A stretch of 64,000 bases of DNA from RU20A sp042610495 (GTDB lineage Bacteria; Pseudomonadota; Alphaproteobacteria; Rhizobiales; Rhizobiaceae): positions 158,239-222,238 of the forward strand of contig NZ_JBHGAP010000006.1 of the NCBI RefSeq assembly GCF_042610495.1, given 5' to 3'. Numbering within the stretch: the first letter of the stretch is position 1; each line of letters starts with the position of its first letter. The notes under the pieces are model-generated. The model was not told the origin of the DNA and ran no database searches. It saw nothing but the letters and a program-made list of their open reading frames with translations. Of this stretch, positions 25,841 through 33,942 are shown piece by piece. The position numbers and the translations under genes are program-made.

Positions 25841-27496
25841 ATGAGCACGCTTGTTGAAATCAGGGACCTGCATGTCGAGGCGACCACGGATGCCGGCCGC
25901 CGCATCGAGATCATCCGGGGCGTCAATGTCGAGATTGCCAAGGGCGAGATCGTCGCGCTCATCGGCGAAAGCGGCTCGGGCAAGACGACGATTGCGCTGA
26001 CGCTGATGGGCCATACGCGCCCCGGTTGCCGGATCTCGGGCGGCGCGATCCTGGTCGATGGCAAGGACATGGCAACGCTGTCCGAGCGCGAGCGGGCCGC
26101 GATTCGCGGCACGGAGGTCGCCTATGTGCCGCAGAGCGCGGCGGCCGCCTTCAATCCCTCGCAGACGATCATGGACCAGGTCATCGAGGTGACCCGGATC
26201 CACGGGCTGATGACGCCGGACAAGGCGCGCGAACGCGCCATCGACCTCTTCCGCGCGCTTTCGCTGCCCGCGCCCGAAACCATCGGGAACCGCTATCCGC
26301 ACCAGGTCTCCGGCGGCCAGTTGCAGCGGCTTGCCGCCGCCATGGCGCTGATCGGCGGGCCGAAGCTCGTCATCTTCGACGAGCCGACCACCGCGCTCGA
26401 CGTGACCACGCAGATCGACGTGCTGAAAGCGTTCAAGTCGGTGATGAAGGCCGGCGGCATTGCCGGCGTCTATGTCTCCCACGACCTCGCCGTCGTCGCC
26501 CAGATCGCCGACCGGATCGTGGTGCTGAAGGGCGGCGTGGTGCAGGAAGAGGGCACGACCGAGGCCATCCTGTCGGCGCCGGCCCATCCCTACACGCAGG
26601 AACTGCTGGCCGCCTTCGAGCCGAAGGAAACGCACTTTGCCGGCAAGCGCACCGACAAGGCCCCCGCACTCGTCGAGATCGAGGCCCTGACCGCCGGCTA
26701 CGGCCAGATCCAGGCCGACGGCCTGCCCCTGATGAAGGCGGTGCGCGCGGTCAGCCTGTCGGTGGAAAAGGGCCGCAATCTCGGCATCATCGGTGAATCC
26801 GGATGCGGCAAATCCACCCTGGCGCGCGCCATCGCCGGCATCCTGCCGGCCAGCGCCGGCACCATCATCTTCGACGGCAAGGAACTCGACCGCGACGCGC
26901 GCCGGCGCTCGCGCGAGGCGCTGCGCACCCTGCAGATCGTCTTCCAGTATGCCGATACGGCACTGAACCCGGCCAAGCCCATCGAAGACATTCTCGGCCG
27001 TCCCTTGAGCTTCTATCATGGCCTCAGCGGCAAGGCGCGCGACGCCCGCGTCGATGAACTTCTCGACATGGTGCGGCTGCCCAAGGCGCTGCGCTACCGC
27101 CATCCGGCCGAACTGTCCGGCGGGCAGAAGCAGCGCATCAACTTCGCCCGCGCGCTCGCCGCCAATCCCAAGCTGATCATCTGCGACGAGATCACCTCCG
27201 CACTCGACACGGTGGTCGCCGCCGCGATCATCGAGCTCTTGAAGGAACTGCAGCGCGAGCTCGACCTCTCCTACATCTTCATCAGCCACGACCTTTCGGT
27301 GGTCGAGGCGATCTGCGACGAGATCGCGGTCATGTATCGCGGGGAAAAGGTCGAGCACCTGACGCGCGAGGACGTGAAATCCCCGACGCATCCCTATTCC
27401 AAGCTGCTCTTCTCCTCCGTGCCGAAACTCGACCCGGCCTGGCTCGACACGCTCGTGCTGGAGCCGGAGCTGGTGCGGCAGTATGGCGGGGCGTGA
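25841..27496 (+). CDS. ABC transporter ATP-binding protein, fused DppD-DppF type
   Basis: This 551-aa protein has two complete nucleotide-binding domains. The first (1-260) has Walker A GESGSGKTT, signature VSGGQLQRLAAA and Walker B LVIFDEPTTALD. The second (about 275-545) has Walker A GESGCGKST, signature LSGGQKQRINFAR and Walker B LIICDEITSALD. Each ends with an oligopeptide-type C-terminal tail (HPYTQELLAAF; HPYSKLLFSSVP). One fused polypeptide replaces the separate DppD and DppF. It powers the importer from the cytoplasmic side. Confidence 0.9.
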   Translation: MSTLVEIRDLHVEATTDAGRRIEIIRGVNVEIAKGEIVALIGESGSGKTTIALTLMGHTRPGCRISGGAILVDGKDMATLSERERAAIRGTEVAYVPQSAAAAFNPSQTIMDQVIEVTRIHGLMTPDKARERAIDLFRALSLPAPETIGNRYPHQVSGGQLQRLAAAMALIGGPKLVIFDEPTTALDVTTQIDVLKAFKSVMKAGGIAGVYVSHDLAVVAQIADRIVVLKGGVVQEEGTTEAILSAPAHPYTQELLAAFEPKETHFAGKRTDKAPALVEIEALTAGYGQIQADGLPLMKAVRAVSLSVEKGRNLGIIGESGCGKSTLARAIAGILPASAGTIIFDGKELDRDARRRSREALRTLQIVFQYADTALNPAKPIEDILGRPLSFYHGLSGKARDARVDELLDMVRLPKALRYRHPAELSGGQKQRINFARALAANPKLIICDEITSALDTVVAAAIIELLKELQRELDLSYIFISHDLSVVEAICDEIAVMYRGEKVEHLTREDVKSPTHPYSKLLFSSVPKLDPAWLDTLVLEPELVRQYGGA

Positions 27497-27501
27497 GGGC
27501 T

Positions 27502-27522
27502 GACCCGCCTCATCGGCGGGTC
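27502..27522. terminator. Hairpin between converging ABC and uxuA genes
   Basis: GACCCGCC (27502-27509) pairs with GGCGGGTC (27515-27522) across a 5-nt loop just after the ABC ATPase stop and ahead of the end of uxuA on the other strand. The trailing tract is only CCTCTC, so it is a weak intrinsic terminator at best. Confidence 0.45.
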
Positions 27523-27587
27523 CCTCTCAAATCCGGCCTGACGAAAGAGGCAGGCGCCGCGCGCAGAGCACGCCGCCCTCCCCGCCC

Positions 27588-28766
27588 TCACGCCACGAGG
27601 CTGTCCACCGCGGCCGTCACGCCGCGCAGTTCGGCGAGCCCCTTGAGGCGGCCGATGCAGGAGTAGCCGGGGTTTACCTTCTTGCCGATATCGTCCACCA
27701 GAAGATGCCCGTGGTCGGGGCGCATGGGGATGACGTGGTCGGGGCGGCCCGTTTCGAGGCGGCGCTTTTCTTCCGCGCGCAGCGCCGTGATGAGCTTCAC
27801 CATGTCCACATCGCCGCCGAGGTGTTCGGATTCGATGAAGGAACCGTCGGGCTCCTTCGTCACGTTGCGCAGGTGGACGAAGTGGATGTGGTCGGCAAAC
27901 TCACGCGCCATGGCGACCACGTCGTTTTCCGGCCGCGAGCCGTAGGAGCCGGCGCACAGCGTGATGCCGTTCGCCGCGCTCGGCACGGCGGAAAGAATGG
28001 TACGCACGTCTTGCGCCGTCGAGACGACGCGCGGCAGGCCGAAGAGCGAAAACGGCGGGTCATCCGGATGGATCGCGAGCTTCGTGCCGTTTTCCTCCGC
28101 CACCGGCACGACTTCGCGCAGGAATTCGATGAGGTTTGCTTGCATGTCGGCCGACGACAGCCCGTCATAGGCGGCGATGCGCTCGCGGATCGTCTCGCGG
28201 GTGTGGGTGTCCTCGCCCCCCGGCAGGCCGGCGATGATATTGTGTTCGAGCGTCAGGATGGCCTCTTCGCTCATCATGGAAAGCCGCGCCTCGGCCTTCT
28301 CGATCAGGTCGGCCGAATAGCTCGCCTCCGCATTCTTCCGCTTCAGCACGAAGAGATCGTAGGCGGCAAACTCCTCCATGTCGAAGCGCAGCGCGAAGCC
28401 GCCGGCTGCGGTCGCAAACAGGAGGTCGGTGCGCGTCCAGTCCACCACCGGCATGAAATTGTAGCAGACAACGGGGATGCCGGCCTTGCCGAGATTGGCG
28501 AGGCACTGTTTCCAGGCATCGATATAGCGGCGGCTGTCGCCATTGCGCAGCTTGATGGCGGAATTGACGGGAATGGATTCGCATACCGACCAGACCATGC
28601 CGGCCTTCTTCACGAGATCCATGCGCTCTGCGATATCCTCCGGCGTCCAGATGCGGCCGTCATAGATGTGATGCAGGGCGGTGACGACGCCGGTGGCGCC
28701 AGCCTGGCGCGCATGGGCAAGGGTGACAGGGTCCTCGGGTCCGAACCAGCGCCAGCTCTCAAGCAT
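27588..28766 (-). CDS. uxuA: Mannonate dehydratase
   Basis: This 392-aa enzyme dehydrates D-mannonate to 2-keto-3-deoxygluconate in glucuronate catabolism. It opens with SWRWFGPEDPVTLAHARQAG and has VVTALHHIYDG, the metal-site ligands in IHPDDPP, LCAGSYGSRPENDV and HLRNV, and IPMRPDHGHLL near the end, all standard for UxuA. Two ATGs lie in tandem; the inner (28766) has GGAGG at 5 nt and is preferred over 28769. It is divergent from a GntR gene with candidate operators between them. Confidence 0.9.
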   Translation of the reverse strand: MLESWRWFGPEDPVTLAHARQAGATGVVTALHHIYDGRIWTPEDIAERMDLVKKAGMVWSVCESIPVNSAIKLRNGDSRRYIDAWKQCLANLGKAGIPVVCYNFMPVVDWTRTDLLFATAAGGFALRFDMEEFAAYDLFVLKRKNAEASYSADLIEKAEARLSMMSEEAILTLEHNIIAGLPGGEDTHTRETIRERIAAYDGLSSADMQANLIEFLREVVPVAEENGTKLAIHPDDPPFSLFGLPRVVSTAQDVRTILSAVPSAANGITLCAGSYGSRPENDVVAMAREFADHIHFVHLRNVTKEPDGSFIESEHLGGDVDMVKLITALRAEEKRRLETGRPDHVIPMRPDHGHLLVDDIGKKVNPGYSCIGRLKGLAELRGVTAAVDSLVA

Positions 28767-28781
28767 CATTTCCTCCCGTTT

Positions 28782-28854
28782 CGTCCGACAATAGAAGTTT
28801 TCTCCGGCGGATATTGCATGGGATCGGCGGAAATGCAAAACATATGTCCGACAT
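28782..28854. promoter_or_regulatory. Two GTCCGAC operators between uxuA and gntR
   Basis: ATGTCCGACAT (28844-28854) is a near-perfect palindrome of the TGT-N3-ACA class bound by FadR-subfamily GntR proteins. A second copy of the core, CGTCCGACAAT (28782-28792), lies beside the uxuA ribosome site. The pair flanks both start regions and fits control of uxuA and gntR by the adjacent regulator. Confidence 0.5.
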
Positions 28855-28890
28855 TTGAATGCAGAGCCCTGATACGATCGACCGTCCGTC

Positions 28891-29589
28891 ATGACCCTTT
28901 CGCCCGACCTGATGGAGAGCCCGCGCACCTCCGCCGTCGATACGGTGGTGGGGCAGATCCGTGGCCTCATCCGCGCGCGTGGCCTGAAGGTGGGCGACGT
29001 GCTGCCGAGCGAGGCGGAACTGGCCGACATGTTTGCGGCCAGCCGCGGCACGGTGCGCGAGGCCTTCCGCACGCTGAAGGCCTATGGTGTCGCGGAATCG
29101 CGCCAGAAGGTGGGCGCGGTGCTGACCGCCCAGCACGGCAACGCCATGCGCGATCTCTTCGCCTTCGCCATGGACATTTCGGAAGATGCGTTTCGCGACA
29201 TCCAGGGTTATCGCCGGCTGACGGAAATGAACCTCTTCGACCTCGTGATCGACCGCCTGACAGACGCCGACATGGCCGAGATGGCGGAGATGAACCGGCG
29301 GCTGCGCGACGCCCCGGACGCCGAAACGGCGTCCGCCGAGGACTACCGCTTTCACCGCAGGCTCGTGGATGCGGCCGGCAACCGGACACTGTCGGAGACC
29401 TACGGCATGCTGGAGCCGGTGATCCGCCGTCTGATGCTCGCCGGAAAATCGCAGCGCCGGGCACTGGAGGGGGCGGCCGACGATCACGACGCGATTCTTG
29501 CGGCGCTTGCCGCCCGCGACCGGATCGCCTTCGTCTATCACATGAACCGGCATCTGGATGCCGGGCTGGAATTCGTGCCCGGCGCCTGA
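28891..29589 (+). CDS. GntR family regulator, FadR subfamily
   Basis: This is a 232-aa regulator. The winged HTH covers about residues 14-80 (LPSEAELADMFAASRGTVREAFRTLKAYG), and an FCD effector domain follows with metal-ligand pattern DYRFHRRLVDAAGN and DDHDAILAALAARD. The start at 28891 follows a weak ribosome site. It resembles UxuR/ExuR-type regulators of hexuronate genes and is divergent from uxuA. It probably represses uxuA and the SDR-isomerase genes downstream until a uronate intermediate appears. Confidence 0.85.
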   Translation: MTLSPDLMESPRTSAVDTVVGQIRGLIRARGLKVGDVLPSEAELADMFAASRGTVREAFRTLKAYGVAESRQKVGAVLTAQHGNAMRDLFAFAMDISEDAFRDIQGYRRLTEMNLFDLVIDRLTDADMAEMAEMNRRLRDAPDAETASAEDYRFHRRLVDAAGNRTLSETYGMLEPVIRRLMLAGKSQRRALEGAADDHDAILAALAARDRIAFVYHMNRHLDAGLEFVPGA

Positions 29590-29617
29590 CGCCGCGGCCT
29601 TGATTGGGAGGATTGCC

Positions 29618-30427
29618 ATGGCCGCATCAGCGGGAACGCCACAGGCCGATTTCGACGGCAAGGTCGCTGTCGTCACGGGAACGAGCGGCATCGGCCGCGC
29701 GGCCGCACTCCGGCTTGCGGCCGGCGGTGCCAAGGTCGCCAGCCTCGGCATCGACCCCAAGTCAAATGCCGAGCTTGAGGCCATCGCGCGCGACCGCGGC
29801 CTGACGCTCACCGTTATCGAGACGGATGTGTCGAAGCCCGACGCGGTCACGGCCGCCTTCGAGCGCGTTGTGGCGCTCTTCGGCGGCGTGGATGTCGTCG
29901 TCAATTCCGCCGCCATCCACCCCTATGGCGATGCGACGACCACGGATTTCGACACGTTCCTGCGCTGCATGGCCGTCAATGTCGGCTCCATCCATCTGAC
30001 GGCGGGGGCAGCCGTGCCGCTGATGCGGGCCCGCGGCGGCGGCGCCATCGTCAACGTCTCCTCCGTGCAGGGTCATGCCTGCCAGCGCGGCGTTTCGGCT
30101 TACGTCGCCTCGAAGGGCGCGATCCATGCGATGACGCGGGCCATGGCGCTCGATTTCGCACCCGACCGCATCCGCGTCACCTCCGTCAGCCCCGGCTCGG
30201 TGCGCACGCCGATCCTAGAGCTTGCCGCCCGCACCTTCGAGGGGCCGGATGCCGATATCGAATCCGTCTTCCGCCGCTTCGGCGAGGCCCACCCGATCGG
30301 CCGCATCGGCGAGCCGGAGGAAGTGGCCGACCTCATCGCCTTCCTCGCCTCGGACCGCGGCGCCTTCATCACCGGTTCCGACCATGTGATCGACGGGGCG
30401 CTGATTGCCGGCATCGGCGTGAAGTAA
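29618..30427 (+). CDS. SDR family oxidoreductase
   Basis: This is a 269-aa classical SDR. It has VVTGTSGIGRAAALRLAAGG (cofactor loop), VNSAAIHPYG in place of NNAG, Ser in NVSSVQGHA and the YVASK catalytic motif near residue 164, then SPGSVRTPI. The start at 29618 has GGGAGG upstream and is 28 nt after gntR. Next to uxuA it may act as a fructuronate or other keto-sugar reductase; the substrate is not determined. Confidence 0.83.
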   Translation: MAASAGTPQADFDGKVAVVTGTSGIGRAAALRLAAGGAKVASLGIDPKSNAELEAIARDRGLTLTVIETDVSKPDAVTAAFERVVALFGGVDVVVNSAAIHPYGDATTTDFDTFLRCMAVNVGSIHLTAGAAVPLMRARGGGAIVNVSSVQGHACQRGVSAYVASKGAIHAMTRAMALDFAPDRIRVTSVSPGSVRTPILELAARTFEGPDADIESVFRRFGEAHPIGRIGEPEEVADLIAFLASDRGAFITGSDHVIDGALIAGIGVK

Positions 30428-30478
30428 CATCATCTGAAAAGGATAAGCGGCCTTGCGGTCGCAACGGGAGGAAAGACC

Positions 30479-31198
30479 ATGAGCCAGAAGTTCAAGCGCA
30501 GCGAAGTCAACCGGATCATCCGCGACGGCGAGGCTTTCCTCGCCTCGCACGGCTATACGCTGCCGCCCTTCGCGCGCCTCAGCCCCGACGAGTTCAAGGC
30601 GCGAAAGGACGAGCTGACCGCGATCACCGGCCCCGGCCTCGGCTTCGATATCACCGACTTCGGCTTCGGTGATTTCAAGGGTTATGGCCTCTTCCTCTTC
30701 ACGGTGCGCAACGGCAAGGCCGAGGATCTGAAGAAGGGCTTCGGCATGGTCTATGCCGAAAAGGCGATGATTGCCCGCGAGGGCCAGATGACGCCGATGC
30801 ACCGGCACATCACCAAGACGGAAGACATCATCAACCGCGGCGGCGGCACGCTGGTCATCGAACTCTTCGGCGACACGGACGGTACGTGTGACCGGACGAA
30901 GGGCGTCACCGTCGCCTGCGACGGCATCACCCGCAGCTTCCCGGCCGGCCACAAGCTGCGCCTTGCCCCCGGCGAGAGCGTGACCCTGATGCCGGGCGAC
31001 TGGCACGCCTTCTGGGCCGAGGGCGGCGACGTCTTCATTGGCGAAGTCTCCACCGTCAACGACGACAACACCGACAACATCTTCGACGACACACGCGTCG
31101 CCCGCTTCTCCGGCATCGAGGAAGACGAGCCGCCGTACCGCCTGCTGGTGTCGGATTATCCGGCGTGGCTCGGTGTGGCCGGTGGCGGGGGGTATTGA
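30479..31198 (+). CDS. D-lyxose/D-mannose family sugar isomerase (cupin fold)
   Basis: This 239-aa protein matches the cupin-type D-lyxose ketol-isomerase family (DUF1498). It has KRSEVNRIIRDGEAFLASHG, the metal-site stretch EGQMTPMHRHITKTEDI with two His and Glu, and a later GDWHAFWAEGGDVFIGEVS with the final His. The ATG at 30479 follows GGGAGGAAAG, 51 nt after the SDR. It would interconvert an aldose and a ketose (lyxose/xylulose or mannose/fructose) for the uronate/aldose cluster. Confidence 0.85.
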   Translation: MSQKFKRSEVNRIIRDGEAFLASHGYTLPPFARLSPDEFKARKDELTAITGPGLGFDITDFGFGDFKGYGLFLFTVRNGKAEDLKKGFGMVYAEKAMIAREGQMTPMHRHITKTEDIINRGGGTLVIELFGDTDGTCDRTKGVTVACDGITRSFPAGHKLRLAPGESVTLMPGDWHAFWAEGGDVFIGEVSTVNDDNTDNIFDDTRVARFSGIEEDEPPYRLLVSDYPAWLGVAGGGGY

Positions 31199-31363
31199 GG
31201 GCTGCCGACGCTGTTTCTGCTTCGATGGAGGCTCCCCGGCCTCCATCGTCACAGGTTTGACGGAAAGAATTCAGGGCGGAAAATAAAACCGCCATATTTG
31301 AAAATATTTCCGCCTCGCCTGCCCGTATTCTCATCGAATAAAAATGTTCCTCAAAATTATAAT

Positions 31364-31392
31364 TTGACAAAGTCGCTCCAGGCGCCTATCTC
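31364..31392 (+). promoter_or_regulatory. Promoter and long leader of the cold-shock gene
   Basis: TTGACA (31364-31369), 17 nt and TATCTC (31387-31392) give a start near 31399 and a 5' leader of about 140 nt before the ATG at 31540. Long structured leaders of csp mRNAs act as thermosensors in other bacteria. The whole 31199-31539 gap is AT-richer than its surroundings and has no other gene. Confidence 0.55.
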
Positions 31393-31539
31393 TGTGTCAT
31401 CGATATTTTCTTGCTGAGCTTTTGTTAGCACGCGATTAGCACCGCGTTTTGAGCGAACCCTCCCTTTAAAGCATCGTTATCACCGGCTGCGCGGCGCTCG
31501 CTTCGCAGATCCTCTCTCTATGCTATGAAAGGGTTCATC

Positions 31540-31749
31540 ATGACCACTGGCACAGTAAAATGGTTCAATTCCACCAAGGGCTTCGGCTTCATCCAGCCCG
31601 ACAATGGCGGCCCGGACGCCTTTGTCCACATCTCGGCCGTTGAACGCGCCGGCATGCGCGAAATCGTCGAGGGCCAGAAGATCGGCTACGACATGGAGCG
31701 CGACAACAAGTCGGGCAAGATGTCGGCCTGCAACCTTCAGGCCGCCTGA
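31540..31749 (+). CDS. CspA-family cold-shock protein
   Basis: This is a 69-aa single cold-shock domain: TVKWFNSTKGFGFI carries RNP1 and DAFVHISAVERAG carries RNP2. It binds single-stranded RNA and DNA in the cytoplasm as an RNA chaperone. The ATG at 31540 has AAAGGG 7 nt upstream; an ATG at 31525 in frame lacks one. It is followed by a strong terminator, so it is a single-gene unit. Confidence 0.93.
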   Translation: MTTGTVKWFNSTKGFGFIQPDNGGPDAFVHISAVERAGMREIVEGQKIGYDMERDNKSGKMSACNLQAA

Positions 31750-31817
31750 TCCAACAGGGATCTGCTTTCCCCTGACCACGGATGTACTGGCACGGTTGAA
31801 AGCATGAACCCGAACGA

Positions 31818-31844
31818 GGTCAGGCAGTTTGCCTGGCCTTTTTT
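31818..31844 (+). terminator. Rho-independent terminator of the csp gene
   Basis: A 9-bp stem, 31818-31826 with 31830-31838 (one T-G wobble), has a 3-nt loop and is followed by six T (31839-31844). The rest of the 31750-32093 gap carries a weak promoter (TTGACA at 32032-32037) for the next small gene. Confidence 0.85.
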
Positions 31845-32093
31845 ATTGTCGGAGCGCGCTCAACGCCGCTCCCGGCAGTGCCCGCGGGCATGCGACGCCT
31901 GCAACCCGTTGCAGGACAGCGCCAGGCGGCCATCGGCCGACCACAGGGTCGCCATCAGCCGCGCTCCAGCATGACGCCAGTTCAGGGGCCACACGTTCAG
32001 GAACTGACGCGACATGCGGTAAGATTTTGTTTTGACATGTCTTTTCCTGGAACCGCAATACACGTCCAGGAGACATGCTTTGGGAGAACAGCC

Positions 32094-32318
32094 ATGAACG
32101 AAGCGCACAGCAAGCCGCGCCAGCGGGCCGAAATCGCGTTCCAGAAGGAACAGGCACAGTTCTTCGCCCGCGGCGAGGCCCGTCAGGAAGAAGACGCGAT
32201 CACGCTTGCCCGTGATGAGAAAACGCTGCGTCTGCGACAGGCCCGGCTTGCCCGCGACCACCAGAACAGCCTGACGCTTGCCACCAAACCTGCCGCGAAA
32301 CGCGCCCGCCGGGCCTGA
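32094..32318 (+). CDS. Small charged protein, function unknown
   Basis: This is a 74-aa hydrophilic, Arg/Glu/Gln-rich protein with no signal peptide or membrane segment; it is probably helical (AEIAFQKEQAQFFARGEARQ). TTGACA at 32032-32037 and GGGAGAA before the ATG at 32094 support expression. It lies between a csp gene and a DUF6481 gene, a neighbourhood seen in other rhizobia. I do not recognise a function. Confidence 0.6.
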   Translation: MNEAHSKPRQRAEIAFQKEQAQFFARGEARQEEDAITLARDEKTLRLRQARLARDHQNSLTLATKPAAKRARRA

Positions 32319-32354
32319 TCGCCTCACCCCACGCACCCCTCACCCCACGCACTC

Positions 32355-32747
32355 ATGGAGCCGGATTTGAAAACCAGCCGCAACACCGACCTTACCGACC
32401 GCCGCACCGCTGCCCAGACCGCCAAGGCCGCACTTCTCGCCGCCCACCGCGCCGCCCTTGCCGCCGCCGAGCCGACCCGTGAAGCACGCCAGGCCGAACG
32501 GCTGGAGCTTGCCGAAGCGCGGGACGCACGCCGCGCCGAGCGCGCAGAAGCCAGGCAGGCCGAAGAAAACCGTCTGGCGACGGAGGCCGCAGAACGCGAA
32601 GCAGCCATTGCCGCCGAAGCCCGCGCCGCAGCAGACGCCCGCGAAGCCGCCGACAGGAACCGCATCGCCCGCGTGCTCGAAGACGAAGCCGCCCGCAAAG
32701 CCGAACGCGACCGCCGCTACGCCGCCCGCAAGGCCCGCCAGGGCTGA
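32355..32747 (+). CDS. DUF6481 family protein, Ala/Arg/Glu-rich coiled coil
   Basis: This 130-aa protein is almost wholly a charged Ala/Arg/Glu helix ending RYAARKARQG, as in DUF6481 proteins. The ATG at 32355 has no ribosome site. A TTG at 32367 has GGAG 6 nt upstream (32357-32360) and would give an N-terminus of Lys-Thr-Ser then DLTDRR, which fits the family pattern better. It is a likely RNA- or DNA-associated small protein by charge only; the function is unknown. Confidence 0.7.
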   Translation: MEPDLKTSRNTDLTDRRTAAQTAKAALLAAHRAALAAAEPTREARQAERLELAEARDARRAERAEARQAEENRLATEAAEREAAIAAEARAAADAREAADRNRIARVLEDEAARKAERDRRYAARKARQG

Positions 32748-32801
32748 GCGCGCCGCGAGGCCTCGCCGGTAGACGCCGCCCCCCATGCAGACACAAGAAA
32801 A

Positions 32802-32840
32802 GCCGCAACTCCCCGGATACCCGGGAGATTGCGGCCTTTC
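32802..32840. terminator. Bidirectional terminator after DUF6481 and the DapA-family gene
   Basis: GCCGCAA (32802-32808) and TTGCGGC (32829-32835) close a long stem whose inner part is CTCCC-CGG against CCG-GGAG, followed by CTTTC. It lies between two converging genes. Confidence 0.7.
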
Positions 32841-32870
32841 TGTTTCAGAACGAACGTCTGAGCTGGCAGT

Positions 32871-33833
32871 TTACGCCTTGTACGTCGCGACCGCGCCCGG
32901 CAGCTGGCTCCATTCGGCGTACCAGCTGTTGAAGAGCTTGAACTGGGCTTCGACGTAGCCGCGCTGGCTGGCCGAGAGGGCGTCGGTTTCGTTGAAGTGC
33001 AGCGTGTATTCGGCGTCGCCCTTCAGCACCATCATGTGCTTGAAGAAGAGCACGAGATCCGGGCCTTCGTCGAAGGAGGAGAGGACGCCAAGCGCCGCTT
33101 CGAGTTCCAGCGCACGGGTGCGGGCTTCCGCCTCGCCGCGGGCGGCGGCCTGGGAGAGGTTGGCGAGGTGCAGCACTTCCTTCGGCAGTACGTTGCCGAT
33201 GCCGGTGATGGCGCCGGTGGCGCCGCAATTGACGTAGCCGTGGAAGACGGCGGTATCGACGCCGATCATCAGGGAGACGTCGTCATCGCGGCTGGTGATG
33301 TTTTCGGCGGCGTAGCGCAGATCGTCCGGGCCGCCGAATTCCTTGAAACCGACGAGGTTGGGGTGTTCGGCGCGCAGCGCGAAGAAGAGGTCGGCGCGCG
33401 TCGCATAGCCGTAATAGGGGCTGTTGTAGATAACGGCCGGAAGCTCCGGCGCGGCCGAGAGCACCGCCTTGAAATGCGCCTTCTGGGCGGCGACCACCGT
33501 GCCGCGGGAGAGAACGCGCGGGATGACCATCAGGCCCTTCGCGCCGACCTTCTGGGCGTGGGCGGCATGCGCGGCAGCCGTTGCGGTGTTGACCGCGCCC
33601 GTGCCGACGATGACGGGAATGCCGGCGGCCGTCAGGCGCGCCACGCCTTCCATGCGCTGTGCATCGGTCAACAGCGGCCAGTCACCCATCGAGCCGCAAT
33701 AGACGACGGCCGACATGCCGGCCGCGATCAGTTCCTTCGCCTTCTTCACCAGCGCGTCGAAATCCGGCGTGCGGTCTGCCTTGCATGGCGTCATCAGGGC
33801 CGGAATGACACCGGAGAAAATGCTGGCGGTCAT
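32871..33833 (-). CDS. Dihydrodipicolinate synthase/N-acetylneuraminate lyase family protein
   Basis: This is a 320-aa TIM-barrel class I aldolase. The Schiff-base Lys is in NLVGFKEFGGPDDL, and the catalytic Tyr in AVIYNSPYYGYATR. The GxxGE-type loop is altered to YCGSMGDWPLL, which argues against true DapA (usually GTTGE) and for a catabolic aldolase or dehydratase such as those in hydroxyproline or sugar-acid pathways. The start at 33833 follows AAAGGAACG. It lies 109 bp after gntR on the same strand, with a palindromic operator between. Confidence 0.82.
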   Translation of the reverse strand: MTASIFSGVIPALMTPCKADRTPDFDALVKKAKELIAAGMSAVVYCGSMGDWPLLTDAQRMEGVARLTAAGIPVIVGTGAVNTATAAAHAAHAQKVGAKGLMVIPRVLSRGTVVAAQKAHFKAVLSAAPELPAVIYNSPYYGYATRADLFFALRAEHPNLVGFKEFGGPDDLRYAAENITSRDDDVSLMIGVDTAVFHGYVNCGATGAITGIGNVLPKEVLHLANLSQAAARGEAEARTRALELEAALGVLSSFDEGPDLVLFFKHMMVLKGDAEYTLHFNETDALSASQRGYVEAQFKLFNSWYAEWSQLPGAVATYKA

Positions 33834-33919
33834 GATCGTTCCTTTCTTGGATAGCGGGACCGGCAGGGCACACCGTCTCGCGCCGGTCGATGACGCCTCT
33901 TTACATCTCTGCATTCAAT

Positions 33920-33929
33920 TTGTCGACAA
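33920..33929. promoter_or_regulatory. TTGTCGACAA palindrome, likely GntR operator
   Basis: This perfect 10-bp palindrome (33920-33929), set in AATT-rich flanks, lies between gntR (ends 33943) and the aldolase start (33833). TTGT-N2-ACAA matches the FadR-subfamily operator shape, so the aldolase may have its own promoter controlled by the gene upstream. Confidence 0.5.
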
Positions 33930-33942
33930 GAATTATGCAAGC

